A stretch of DNA of 64,000 nucleotides from positions 372,001 to 436,000 of the forward strand of contig CATKHK010000031.1 in the NCBI GenBank assembly GCA_949751835.1, read 5' to 3'. Source of the DNA: Blepharisma japonicum (lineage: Eukaryota; Ciliophora; Heterotrichea; Heterotrichida; Blepharismidae). Positions 52,612 to 63,870 of this stretch are shown here, piece after piece. Both the position numbers and the translations under genes were made by a program. The notes beneath the pieces are model-generated. The model saw only the letters and a list, made by a program, of their open reading frames with translations, was not told where the DNA came from and did not search any database. Each line of letters opens with the position of its first letter. Within the stretch, counting starts at the first letter, position 1.

Positions 52612-54708
52612 ATGGGAAATTCTATCGAAGCCCTCTCAAAAGAAGAAATAAGCGAAGTTGACTGGGACTTCCTTTCATCAGATTCTCTTTATTTCTCCTT
52701 AAATTCTGATCTTCTGCAATCTGAGTCTGCAAGAAATCTCTACAAATCTGCCTGCACAAATTCCCCAAGATCAGGAGTCGTTTGGATTTTGACCAAAAAG
52801 CTTATAGACTCTTTCAACAAAAAAAATTTACCAATAAATCTAATGCTTCTTCTCAAGCATTTCTTTTCCTTTTTGTATTCAGAAGGAATTCCTTACCAAT
52901 TTTTATTCCAAGACAATTCATCAAAGAATCAAGAAGCATATAATAGCTCATTTCATCGACTGGTTCCATGCATGCTTTATTTTAAATCACACTGTAAAAC
53001 AGTTTATATCAGCGTCCCACAATCACCGGACTATAACAAAACTATAGAGCAAGCCCATCTTCTAGAAACAATAAAAGTGCATTTTCAAGAAGTCAATGAT
53101 TATCTTATGAGCAGAAATGAAAGAATTTATTTGGTAGATGATAATAGAAAAAGCGTTGATATTGATAACATTTATAAGCATTACACAGAAAATCCAGACG
53201 AGGACAGCTTGAAAGATCCGTTTAAGCCACAAACCAAAGTATTTTCAATATTCAAAGCAAATATTGAAACTGCAGAATGCGATTTGACTTCTCCTATGAA
53301 TTGATTTTTGAATGAGCTGATCACTAAAGTTACCCTTCTGAATCCATTGAAAGATGTACAGAAGATTGGGGCTGCAATTGAATTATTGCTGACAATGATG
53401 TCAAGCCAACTTTATTATATGGACAAGCCTAATGAAAGAATTAATTATGAATGCTTTAAAGCGTCGCCTGTAGTGGACTTGCTAATGGGTCTACAAAAAA
53501 ATATTTGTCAGCAATTTTCTTGGAAACTCTTAGAAGTAGCAAAGCATCATTGAAAATCAGAAAAACCTAGCCCAGGCTTTCTTTCAGTATTTTATAATCC
53601 AAATTCTCGTGAAAACAGAGAACAAGAGTGCTTATTTTTGACTCCAAAATATGCCTTAGCTTTGACTATTTTATTACAAAATTATTCAAGGCTTGAAAAC
53701 CCTTTTTTAATTCAAAACTGAAATATCGAATGGGAAGAAATCACAGAGCTCTTAATCGAGTAATTTTTATATAGAAATACTGAAAATTCTCAGGTTCTTT
53801 TATTATTTTACAATTTATTATCAAATAATCCCAGCTTTCATACCTATCTCGTTTCTAAATCAGAGCCTGAGCGATTTTTAGAGCCCATGGTGAAATATCT
53901 TTATACAGAAGCTGCTTATTCCTTAAAGTGCAATTTAATTTTGATCATTATTTTGCTTCTATCAAATGATAAAATTTTTTTGAAATTTATCAATAGCAGT
54001 ATCCAGCTTCAACAAATTTCTTGGCTGCAAAATTACAGAATTGAATCCATGAGCCTTGGATCTTGTCTCTTTTTAGGCATTTTAAGGAAATTTAGAGAAA
54101 ATTTGAGGAGCTCTAAGAATGAATATTTATATGTGATTTCTTCAAGCTGCTTCTATAATATTGCTGAGTCTTCTACTAATCTTCACGAACTAGTATGTAT
54201 GGACTATTTATCATTGGTCAAGGCTGTCTATAATAAATATACAAACTTGAAAAATAATGAAAAACCTCCAGAAGATATACAAGGTTGTGTTGAAATTCTG
54301 AATTTATTAATTGAAATTTTGGCCAAAATCTTGATCTTCACTTACAATTCTAACCCTTTTCTTATCTATTCAATATTACACCAATCAGAGCTGATTGAAA
54401 ATATAAAAGAGGCAAATATCATAAATAAAAATATAGATATCATCAAAGGTGTTGTAGATTTCTTTTTGCCTAAAATAAATAGTGATGAAAATATAATTTT
54501 GGTTATCATGAGCTACTCTAAAACGTTCAAAATCAATAGAGAAATTGAGCTTAAAGCATTTGATGGGGCACTCAATGTAGAATTCTTTGAGGAAAAAGCA
54601 AAGTGGGAGAAATGCATGATCCCATTTATATGAACCGATACGAGTAGTTTTTTTTCTCTACCAAATAAAGAGAGAATTTTGCTATTTAAGTGTGATGATG
54701 GGCTTTAA
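52612..54708 (+). CDS. DYM: dymeclin, one 15-nt intron
   Basis: The gene is join(52612..53759, 53775..54708), 693 residues, TAA, with several TGA (Trp). The N terminus MGNSIEALSKEE keeps the myristoylated Gly2 of dymeclin, then DFLSSDSLYFSLNSDLL. The second exon is the better conserved part: SQVLLLFYNLLSNNPSFHTY, ISWLQNYRIESMSLGSCLFL, NEYLYVISSSCFYNIAESST, SNPFLIYSILHQSELIENI and the end CMIPFIWTDTSSFFSLPN. These align region by region with human dymeclin as I remember it. Dymeclin is a peripheral Golgi protein needed for early secretory traffic, lost in Dyggve-Melchior-Clausen dysplasia. The intron is gtaatttttatatag. Confidence 0.9.
53760..53774 (+). other. 15-nt intron of the dymeclin gene
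   Basis: gtaatttttatatag after TELLI; same TATAG end as the DNase II introns. Its TAA would otherwise stop the protein. Confidence 0.88.
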
Positions 54709-54840
54709 GTTAATTTAATTAATTTTTCTAAGATTATATTTGATAACCTTTTTAATAATTTTTCCTCAGCTTCATGAAAAAGTAATTTCCCATGATTCTT
54801 GCTTATTATATATTATTAATTGCATAAAAGGTAAACATAG

Positions 54841-55518
54841 TTAAATATGGTATCTAGCTCGTGATCATGCAGCTTCATATCTATCTTCTCTAAGGAAAAT
54901 ATTTCCTATTTCATTGTATGCATCAGCATTATTTGGATCAATTCGGATAGCTTCTTTATAGCATTCCATAGCTTCTTCTCTTCTGCCTAACAATCTAAGA
55001 GCATTTCCTTTATTTTTATAATAAAGTGGTTTATTTGGATTGATTCTAATTGCATCGTTATAATGTTTTACTGCTTCTTCATATCGCTTTTCATTATAGA
55101 AGATAGTTCCTATTTCATTGTATGCAGCATAATCATTTGTATCAATTCGGATAGCTTCTTTATAGCATTCCATAGCTTCTTCTCTTCTGCCTAACAAACT
55201 AAGAGTTATTCCTTTATTTCTATAATAACGTGGTACATTTGGATTGATTCTAATTGCATCGTTAAAATGTTGTACTGCTTCTTCTAATCTCTTTTCATTA
55301 TAGAAGATAGTTCCTATGCCCTGGTATGCATCAGCATGATTTGGATCAATTCAGATAGCTTCTTTATAGCATTTTATAGCTTCTTCTCTTCTGTCTAACA
55401 AGCTAAGAGCATTTCCTTTATTTTTATAATAAATTGGCTCATTTGGATTTTTTCTAATTGCATCGTTAAAATATTTTACTGCTTCTTCATATCTCTTTTC
55501 TCTAAGCAAATTAAGCAT
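54841..55518 (-). CDS. tetratricopeptide-repeat (TPR) protein with near-identical repeats
   Basis: 225 residues from MLNLLREKRYEEAVKYFNDA to TAA, with TGA as Trp inside the repeats (EAIWIDPN) and near the end (AAWSRARYHI). It is built from six TPRs in three pairs; each pair is 68 residues (204 bp): a unit EKRYEEAVKHYNDAIRINPN followed by GRREEAMECYKEAIRIDPN and DAYNEIGTIFYN. Repeats differ by only a few residues, so the array expanded recently and may vary in copy number. TPRs form a superhelix binding peptide ligands. There is no other domain, so the partner is unknown. Confidence 0.85.
54880..55490 (-). repeat. tandem 204-bp repeats encoding TPR pairs
   Basis: Three successive copies of a 204-bp unit are seen, for example GCTTCTTTATAGCATTCCAT (plus strand) recurring at about 54951 and 55155 with a diverged copy at 55359. 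Confidence 0.85.
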
Positions 55519-56616
55519 AATTATATATTAATGTATATACAAAGCATAGATAAAGGTGAAAAAGCAATAATATAGCAGGAAGATGAAAAGTATTAGAAGA
55601 TGCCACACTTTGGATTATTAAGTTTTTTAAAGTTTGGATATATCTCGATAGGGAATTTTGGGCTGCTAGAGGCTGCTATAATTGTTAGACAAGTTATTTG
55701 TTTAGCACAGTGTTGTGGCTTGTGATATAGGCTAATGAGTGATGATCAAGATAACTGAAAAATAGTGGTATTTTGTACTGTAATTTTTAGAGTATATATA
55801 AACGTAATAGTTATAAGCTATATCTCACTAGTCAGATATTGGGTATAAGTTTATGGGATCACGAATGAAGTAGAAATACTCAACAATAAGCGTCTCGAAT
55901 AAATTGCCAGAATTAATCAGTTATTATGATAAAAGCCCTGCTGAAACAAAAATATATTTCTGATGGATAAATGCATTTCATTTTACTTATTTGACTCAAA
56001 TTGTTTATTTCTGATTTCAAAGCATTTTTGAATCGACATATTAAAAAAATACTTTTGTAATTCCACACTTTATCTAAGCATGGAAAGCATCAATTATAAA
56101 AATGTTTAACATGATAGAAATTATTTGAAATTTCATTTTCTGATGCCATAGATACATTTTGATTACACAGGTCAATGCTTTACATCAAAATGGCCTATTT
56201 TAATTGATTTCCATATTTATTTCCGATAGAGTTAATCTAAATTTAGGCTTTTTAAAGTATTTTGTGTGTTAAAAAATATCTAGTTTAACCAAAATAAAAT
56301 TCCGATTTAGAAATAGAAAGTCCATATAAAGCCAGAGCAATGATCTTTATGCTTTAATTCAATAATTGAACTAACTTTAGAATTTTATATATACTCAGCT
56401 ATTTCTGACTCGATTGAGAATTAGATTCGTTGATGTGGCTTTCTCTTTTCTTATGCTCTCTATGTTGTCTCTCTCATGGCTAATTTGATTGAGATAATGC
56501 TTGCAAGAGCGTTGAGCTCAAACTGTTGAAAACAAAAACTATATGCTGAGAAAAAAATAGTTGAATTGAAATTATTATTGATTTTTAAGAAAGGTTAGTT
56601 ACCTTAGTAAGACTTG
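55519..56616. other. AT-rich spacer containing an ABCC relic
   Basis: Apart from the ABC transporter relic at 55570-55790 there is no coding signal. Frames are short and no repeat or RNA gene is recognised. Confidence 0.5.
55570..55790 (+). pseudogene. small relic of an ABCC transporter, second membrane domain
   Basis: The DNA matches 61640-61815 over about 150 bp (GAAGATGCCAC..., then CTTTGGGCTG, GTTGTGGCTTG and GATATGGACTAATGA or close forms). In one frame it reads TSYLFSTVLWLVI-ANEW, corresponding to AVCSATALWLAIWTNES in the other copy. This is the start of the second transmembrane domain of an MRP-type transporter. Frames are broken and nothing of the rest remains. Confidence 0.6.
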
Positions 56617-58027
56617 CTAAGCTTGAGCAAACTCGAAGTCAAGCGTAATTGGGAGATCAGTCTGTTGAACATTATTAGTCACAATGTTGCATTGTAAACT
56701 ACCTGCTACGCAGCCATTGAAAGTCCATCCTGTTGTAGTGATTGATTGACTTGAGGCTGAAGTAGCTGTAAATGAACTTTTTGTCAACCCAGTTGAGAGA
56801 GGATGAGCAAAGTCTATTACAATGTTTGGAAGATTGGCGCTGATCTCGAATCCAATAGAATCGACTCTGCAAGTGCTTCCAGTTTGAGTTATTGTTTCAG
56901 CACAAGCATAGCAAGTAGGGCCAGGTTTGCAACTTACGCAGGAATCAGCACAAGCTAAATAAAAATTTACAAAGACAAGTTGTTGAAGTACCACTCTCGT
57001 CATAAAGGAAGTATCCAGTCGCACATACATCGCATTGAGTGCTTTTTTTCGAGCATCCAGCACAATGGTGGTCTACAGCACAGCCTAAGTAGAATTTACA
57101 GTGAAAATTTTGAAGTTCAACAGTACTATCCTTGCAATCTTGACACCAAGTTGATGACTTTCTGGCTGAGTCAGTATCACAAGCAGTGCATCCATTAGGA
57201 TCACAAGTGGTGCAATACTGTTTTGTTGCCATGCATACACCGCCCCCCTGAATGCATACGTCATCGCTGCAACCCTGGGGCATCATGCAAGGCTGGACTG
57301 CTATCGTTGTACTTGTACCATCATTTAATGTTATTGTATCAAGATTCGCATTTATTGTGGCAGTTTTCGTAAGTATAACTCTACTAAAGTTTGCCTTAAT
57401 TCCTTTACCAAAATAGAAGTTACCTCCAGGCAATGCAAAAGTAGCTGAAGTTTTGGTAATCATAGCAGTTTTAGGCAAAATAACATCCAATGTGATACTC
57501 CCTGAAACACTCTTAAAATGAAATACAATAAGGATCCATTTGTCTGTATAATAATTACTTAAAGGAACAGTTATCGGGACATCATTCAATGAAGAGGTTG
57601 TCGTGGTATCTGAGTAGAAGGAAAGTTTTAAAGTGCCATCTTTTATTGATGAGACAACGTATTTTGGGCCAGTGTTAGGTCCGAATTGAAAAATATTGTC
57701 ACTTATAGTTGATTGAAAATTTACCCAAAATCCAAATGAATACTCATCAAGGCTAGTAATTAAACTGCTAGCGTCTGCATTTAAATTCCAAGTTTGACCA
57801 CCATCCAAATGTATTGAGTCACAGCCAAGCCGACTATCGATATTTGAATTATTATCTGTGCTTATAAGAGGCCCATTGAAACTAGGAGTCGTCGGAAAGA
57901 TGCCACCCGGTCTGCTCTCTCCTGTATTTTTGGAACAAGGCCAATCGCCTAGTGGTGTAAATATTCCATTGGCAAATGATAGGAAGATGAGGATGACAAG
58001 AGTATTGAGAGGTTTTAAGTAAACCAT
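56617..58027 (-). CDS. secreted LamG-like and furin-like Cys-rich protein, one 16-nt intron
   Basis: The gene is complement(join(56617..56954, 56971..58027)), about 464 residues, ending in TAG. An ATG 18 nt upstream (58045) is also in frame; I prefer MVYLKPLNTLVILIFLSFANG, which starts right at the signal peptide. A LamG/concanavalin-like jelly roll follows (LGCDSIHLDGGQTWNL, EYSFGFWVNFQSTISDNIFQ, DKWILIVFHFKSVSGSITLD), then furin-like Cys repeats (YCTTCDPNGCTACDTDSARK, GCAVDHHCAGCSKKSTQCDV, SCVSCKPGPTCYACAETI), and a beta-rich end (NIVIDFAHPLSTGLTKSSF). Similar modules occur in very large ciliate membrane proteins. This one ends without a membrane segment, so it may be a shortened, secreted paralogue. 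Confidence 0.85.
56955..56970 (-). other. 16-nt intron of the LamG/Cys-rich gene
   Basis: On the minus strand gtaaatttttatttag. Removing it joins TSTTCLS to CADSCVSC and keeps the Cys-repeat spacing. Confidence 0.85.
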
Positions 58028-58045
58028 TTTATTTATAAAATGCAT

Positions 58046-59800
58046 TTATTTCACTTTTATAATTTTTGTTAAGAAAATTTTAATATTAAAATTCTGCCTA
58101 AAATTTCTGTTGATTGTTTTCAAATGAATGATTTGGGTGGCCAGAACGGAAAAAAATGCAATTCCTATAATATTTGATTCAAGGCCTTGCTTAGAAATTT
58201 GAATTGCTGGCTAGTATTCCCGAATTCTTGGAAAAGTCAGGCTCTTCTTAGATTAACTACTTATATTTTGTCTTAATGCAGTTATAGGGAGTTTGGATAT
58301 TGAATAAGTCTTATAATTAGTGGATAGCTATAACTTAAGCCTTATTCCACGCCATTATTCAAATTTCTAATAAAGAAAATGGTTTCTAATAAGGAAATTT
58401 AATCCTAAGTAATATTTATTAACAATTTTGAAATGTGATATTTCTGTATAAAATTCGATTTTCTAGAAAGATATTGTGAGGACTATTTTATTTACACTAA
58501 TAAATTCAGAGTTTAAGCATAAGGACTTGATGATTTTAATTAAAAAAATTGTTTCACTAACAGCTTTGAACCGAGGCAATACCTTTTAATAATTAAACCA
58601 GAGGCTAAAAACTTACATAAAATTAAACTGATGAGCCAACAAATGAAATGCAGCTATGATAAATTTAAATCGATAAATAAATATTTGAAGGTTTCTAATT
58701 CGTAATTAGAAAAAAATTTGATTGCCATTTTTTGTAACCTATAGCCTTGCTTAAATAATTCGACCTAAAAAGATCGAATAAAATTAAAATGTCCTAAGAA
58801 ACTTCTTAATCATTTTAGACTTAGAAACAATCTATTTTAAAATTCGTCCAAACCAACAAATTAAATCTTGAATAAACAATAATCGAAAGCAATACCAAAC
58901 ATACAATTTTTTGAATTTAAATATTTAAAGTATCGAAGAGGAATAAGCAAAATTTTAATAAGTCTTCATAAATTTTTAATTATTTTAATACAATCTATGC
59001 TCTGGATCAAGCAATACAAAGGTGATGGTTCCAATATTTAATGGGATTAAAATGAAAAGGGATCAAAAATAAGTAAAATCTAGTTGATAAAAATTCCATC
59101 AAGCATATTTTATATAAGATATTTTGAAATTCAATATCAGATTCAGTACTGAGCAATTCCTAACTATGGCTATCTTATAGATTTTTATTCTAACTAAAAG
59201 TTGATTTTAGAGATTCTTTCTACCATAGATAGTGTTGTTTTTCTTATTCATTTGATCACTATTAATTCACAGTAGCAAATTCGAAAATGAAGTATAAGAA
59301 TTTACCGCATTCTAAGGCTTTAAATGAAATGCAAATTCCATGGTATATTCTATTGGAATATTTTTTAAACAGGTAATTGCTATTTTTGAAAATCGCTCGA
59401 CCTTTATTTAAGATCCTAGAGGAGAGAATAATTTTATGAGCTTTAAGTTTCAGTTTAGGTCAAGAATAAATTCATTAATCTTTATCAAAAGAAATAAAAA
59501 AGGGAGATATAGCTTATGGTAAAAGCTGAAAAGAAAATAAGGAAGAAAATTATAGAAATTTTCTCTTTTCCAAAAAAAGAACACTAATAAAGACTATTAA
59601 GGACAAAGGATCTGCTCATTAAAATTCTATGTAAAAATTTAGATTGACTTTTTAAAGTTTATAAAAAATGAAATTTATGTGCAAAATTTTAACAAAATAT
59701 TTAATAAGGATGGAAATATAAACATTCTAATATTCAAATACAAAAGTGGAAAAATGAAGAATAAACGAAGAAACAAATAGAGCTCACCATTACACAATAA
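58046..59800. other. gene-free AT-rich DNA
   Basis: About 1.75 kb without a frame longer than chance and without a recognised relic, although it adjoins ABC transporter fragments and may include unrecognisable parts of them. Confidence 0.5.
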
Positions 59801-60080
59801 ATTTTCTTAATTTAGAAAAATAAGATCTTTACTTGGAGATTCACATAATGCAAACTCAATATTTTTCCACATCAAAATCGATAAAGGCGTCACCAATCTT
59901 TGACAAAAGCAATGAAATCCCTGAATATCCCTCACATGAAGCAATGATTTCCAATTTAACTGGTAACTTCTTGTAAATCTCCCATAAACAATAAGAGTCA
60001 ACTTGATTATCACTCCAGCCAAATAGTGCTGGATCAAAACAACATATATTCACCAGGGATTGTAAGGTTTCCAATTGCAG
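59800..60080 (-). pseudogene. relic of an ABCC transporter, second nucleotide-binding domain (tentative)
   Basis: A minus-strand open stretch (METLQSLVNICCFDPALFGW, continuing SDNQVDSYCLWEIYKKL, then LSKIGDAFIDFDVEKYWVCI) parallels the MRP-type sequence from the RxNLDP...SDEEIW region to the NFSxGxxQLxCLAR signature. Signature residues are mostly lost and no Walker motif is present. Alone it would be weak. Other ABCC relics within 1 kb support it. Confidence 0.4.
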
Positions 60081-60542
60081 GCTAAAAAATCATAATTGCT
60101 CTAGCTATTAATTACGATGCCTAAGAAAGGAGGATTATTTTGGCAGAATCCCTTTCGGATTTTAGAGAAGATGTGGTAAATAATTGTATCATTGGGCTAA
60201 GGTAGCCAGGTGTCAAGGAATAATTAGAAAAATCAGTCTTCCTGTAACAGATTTTGTAATGAGCTGCCAGACGATTATAAGTATAAGCAAAGCTGAGGAT
60301 TTTTTTCGATTAATAAGACGATGAGGGTTTTTATAACTTGACTTTCGATAATGTAAGGACGAATAAAGTATAGATAAATTAAGAGATGAATAATGAACTT
60401 TATAAGATCACTTAACTAGCACCTAGGCTTAGATTTACCCTTTTTTTGACAAGAACGACTTTTCTTTTCATTTACATATTCCACTGGTGCCATTTTAAAG
60501 TCCGAATGCTAATTTTCTAAATCAAAGCTATAATGCTATAAT

Positions 60543-60818
60543 TTACAAAACGTCTTTTTTACCGAATTTTCTAAGGAATTTTTCTAGCTGAGCTGGAATT
60601 TTTGCATGTGCTTGCAGCCACCATGATGATATAGCACCACTTGCTTTTTTTATCTGTTCATTTTTTATTTTATGGTATTTGATAAGATGGGTCGATATTT
60701 TAGGTTTTGAAATAGTGATTATACACTCTTCTATGCAAGGATTAAAAAATATATAGATCTTTGTGGCGAGTAAACGAAAGAAGAAGGGAAAATAGACAGA
60801 AATACAATATGTATGCAC
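60543..60818 (-). pseudogene. relic possibly from an ABCC transporter N-terminal region; repeated at 63.87 kb
   Basis: A 91-codon open frame on the minus strand. Its last 60 residues (KPKISTHLIKYHKIKNEQIK, then SSWWLQAHAKIPAQLEKFLR, KFGKKDVL) have a second, more decayed copy at 63871-64000. The W...Q..AKIPAQLEKFLRKFG pattern resembles the cytosolic stretch before the first membrane domain of ABCC proteins (W..E..K..PSL...L..FG). It ends in a stop where the first membrane domain would begin. The family call is tentative; the duplication is plain. Confidence 0.4.
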
Positions 60819-60959
60819 CTATATCACAACTGTTACAAATACTGCATTGGGATTGTTTTGGGTGCTGTAGTGGTTTTCATCATATATATGCACTGAGAAT
60901 GAATTAGATATTGATACGCTTTTGGTGCAGTAAAGATTTTACTTTTAAATTTCATTTTA

Positions 60960-62990
60960 TCAGTCAGAATGAGCTTTTATTGTTTTTCATTAACTATGAT
61001 AAAATTCACCATAGAGACAATGGCAAATTATGCTTTAAGTGAAATACTGAATAATGATAATTCTGATAACAATAAAGACTTGGTGGTGTTCTCAGAAAAA
61101 TGCACATTTTCTTATTAAAGCAATTCGCAAAAAATGAGAGATAAGAAAATTCATTTGAAGTTAATTAAATATAAAAAAAGTGATGACTTAGCCAAAAGCA
61201 CCTGAATTTTGCTTTAAAGCAAGGAGAGTTGAGCACCTATAGAAACTGAAAAAGTTTTTCAGCTTGATGTGTATTTATCATGCTCAGATAGGTGATGAAA
61301 CACTTATAGATCACAATTAAGATAATCTAAGTCAAGACCAAAAAGCGAGAATTAGCTTGGCAAAAGACATTGCTTTGCTTGATGATTCTTTAAGTGCTGC
61401 AGATACGCAAGTTGATTCTCATATATTTAGTTAACCCACCAAGTTCAAATCATTTCTCAAGCTGATAAAAAATTTTAGTCCTAAGTCAAAGAAGCAATGT
61501 TTTTCAAGACATATGAAAAGCAGTCGAGAAGAATTGCTTTTTATTCTTGAGCAGTTTAAACAGAAAAATGAAAAGAGCAAGATGTGAGGAAAATGAGAGT
61601 AGAATAACAGATAAAGGAGAAAAAATTATGGTGCTGCAGGAGATGAGAAAACAATGGAAGATGCCACGTTTGTGATTTATTGTAAGTATTTAAGTAAGAT
61701 TTACCTCGGAGCGGAACTTTGGGCTGTAGGTGGCTTTTGTGATATTTACACAAGCCGTTTGTTCGGCTACGGCGTTGTGGCTTGCGATATGGACTAATGA
61801 ATCAGGCGATGTTCAAGATGAAATGCAAAATTTTTTATTTTTATCACAATAATAATTTTATACTTCCTGGCTGCTTTATATAAAGTTTTAATAAATCAAA
61901 TTGTTTTTTATTTTTTAAAAAAATCTTATAAAAATTATTGCGCTATCTCTAAAAGCCCTATTTTATCAATGACAATACTACCTTATATGAAATTGTAAGA
62001 TCCCTAAGTCTTTAAAAAGGAATTTATTCTGATATGAAGGCTGCTATTATTTAATGTCTTAGATACAACATCAGCGTCGAGCTTTTAGTAAGTTCTATGA
62101 AATACATGTGGCTCTTGGTCCTGCTATCTCATGCACCCTTAATGGACTTGTTAAATTTATATAAAGACTAAGCTGACAAAAGCTTAGCTGCAATGCATAT
62201 TTGTTTGCTAATTTCTTGGGCCATCTATTGATTTTGGTCAGAATCCCTAATAGAATACAACAATTTGATTGCTTTTCCTCAACAGCTAATGGAGTATCTG
62301 AAGGAGATTTGGAAATGATCACCTTTTAAGGAAAAATCGAAAAAAATTTATCAATGGAATGCCAAGAAAATCTTTCAAATCTAATATTTTAATAAACCCC
62401 AGAATAAAAAGGTGGAATTCGTTGGCAGCCCAAAAATCATCTCTTTTCAGAGTTATTAACTTATCTGTCGCGACAATCTTTATTAATAATCAAGACTACA
62501 GAAAAATCAGTCTCCACAGCTTGCTTCTCTAAATATCTGAAATTGCTCAATATCCTTTTTTTATAGAGATGTCGGCCCTTCTATGAGCTCTTAGATAAGA
62601 TCCAGCAAAAGGGCACATTTATCTAAGTTTATATGATGGCCTCAATCTATTTTTATAGGTGATGAAGCAAATCTCTTAGAAGAAGCAAAACAATTAGTTA
62701 GTTTTGAAAAGGCTTTTATTAGAATAATAAAATTGTCGTAACAAAATGAAGCTAACTTAAATGCCAGCCATAAAATTGATAAATTATTCATGCTAGAATA
62801 AACAAAGAAGTTAAAACTGGATTTTTGCTTATTTTTACGCATAGATTTAGGACAATTATTAAATAGGATGCGATCATTTTAATGGAAGAAGCGACTTGCA
62901 AAGAGATAGCCCCGAAGAGCTGGGAAAAAAAAGATTCATTTTTTATGAACTTTATCATGAAAAAGTTATGAAATTTGCTAAGAAATAAAT
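60960..62990 (+). pseudogene. decayed ABCC (MRP-type) transporter, NBD1 to NBD2
   Basis: Pieces of one transporter appear in the right order on the plus strand. LSEILNNDNSDNNKDLVVFS lies before NBD1, near 61045. The NBD1 signature and Walker B region (LSQDQKARISLAKDI, ALLDDSLSAADTQVDSHIF) spans 61288-61434, then THQVQIISQADKK, where intact genes have VTHQ...ADKI. The TMD2 start (FVIFTQAVCSATALWLAIW, TNESGDVQDEM) is near 61750 and DTTSAS...FSKFYE near 62070. The NBD2 start is near 62450 (VINLSVATIFINNQDYRKIS), its signature-like EEAKQLVSFEKAFIRI near 62680, and its end (THRFRTIIK, DAIILMEE) near 62840-62900. Many stops and frame changes separate them, so the gene is long dead. MRP-type pumps export conjugated organic anions. 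Confidence 0.75.
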
Positions 62991-62999
62991 ACTTCAAAT

Positions 63000-63870
63000 T
63001 TTGAAATTAAATAATTTTAGTTAGAGTAAGAATGACTTTTTATTGCTTTAATATGATTAAATATTAAGGAAAAACTTAAGTAAGTGGCTGGCTTGCATGA
63101 CTTAGAGGGGCTTAACTTAAAAAAAAAATTCCATAAAATTCAAGAAAACAAAGAAAATAAGCTTCCATGAAAAAATAAGTGAAAAAAGTGTCAGGATTAA
63201 GCAAAAATTTATCTAGGGAAATGGATCAGTTTACTTGGCTTGCATAGCTGCGCAATAACTTAATAAAATGACATAAAAATTGCTAAATTTAAAGGCCAAG
63301 TTTAAAGGTAGATAAGATAGAAAAAATTGAAGCCTAGTATTAAATCTCTATAAATACTTATTAATTTTTGATATAAATTTAAAAAAATTGATCAGATAAA
63401 TGCAATCGAATGCGTGATTGAAATGGGATTATCAGTATATATACAATACTTCTTGCCTACATTTTAATATTTCCGTATGAAGAAAAACTTGGAAACTAGT
63501 GACTAGAGGAGCAACAAAGGATATGATTGCAAAAAATTTATAAATTTCCTTTAATAAAAGTTATGGCGCAACTAGTTCCTATATAATCATAAAATTATAT
63601 ACGGTTTTGTCATCTTTATTATAAGAATTAATGCAAGGCATATTTAGCTTATCCATTTAAAAAAGTTGTTCAATAAAAATATATTTTGATTAAATCATAA
63701 TATTACAATATCAATTATTAAATATAAAGAGATTTATTTTCTTATTAAGAAAGGCTGATTACTCTTAAAGAAGATAGGCTTACACTTGATTAAATTATAA
63801 AAAAAATCTTAAAAAGTCTTTTTTAAGAATTTCCCAAAAAGACTATAAAAGGATCAAGTTTGATAACAAC
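63000..63870. other. gene-free AT-rich DNA
   Basis: No frame or relic recognised between the dead ABCC gene and the repeat at 63871. Confidence 0.5.

Noticed and set aside
59856-60074. METLQSLVNICC... frame as an intact small gene
   Set aside because: Its pattern fits a decayed ABCC second nucleotide-binding domain better, and other ABCC relics surround it.
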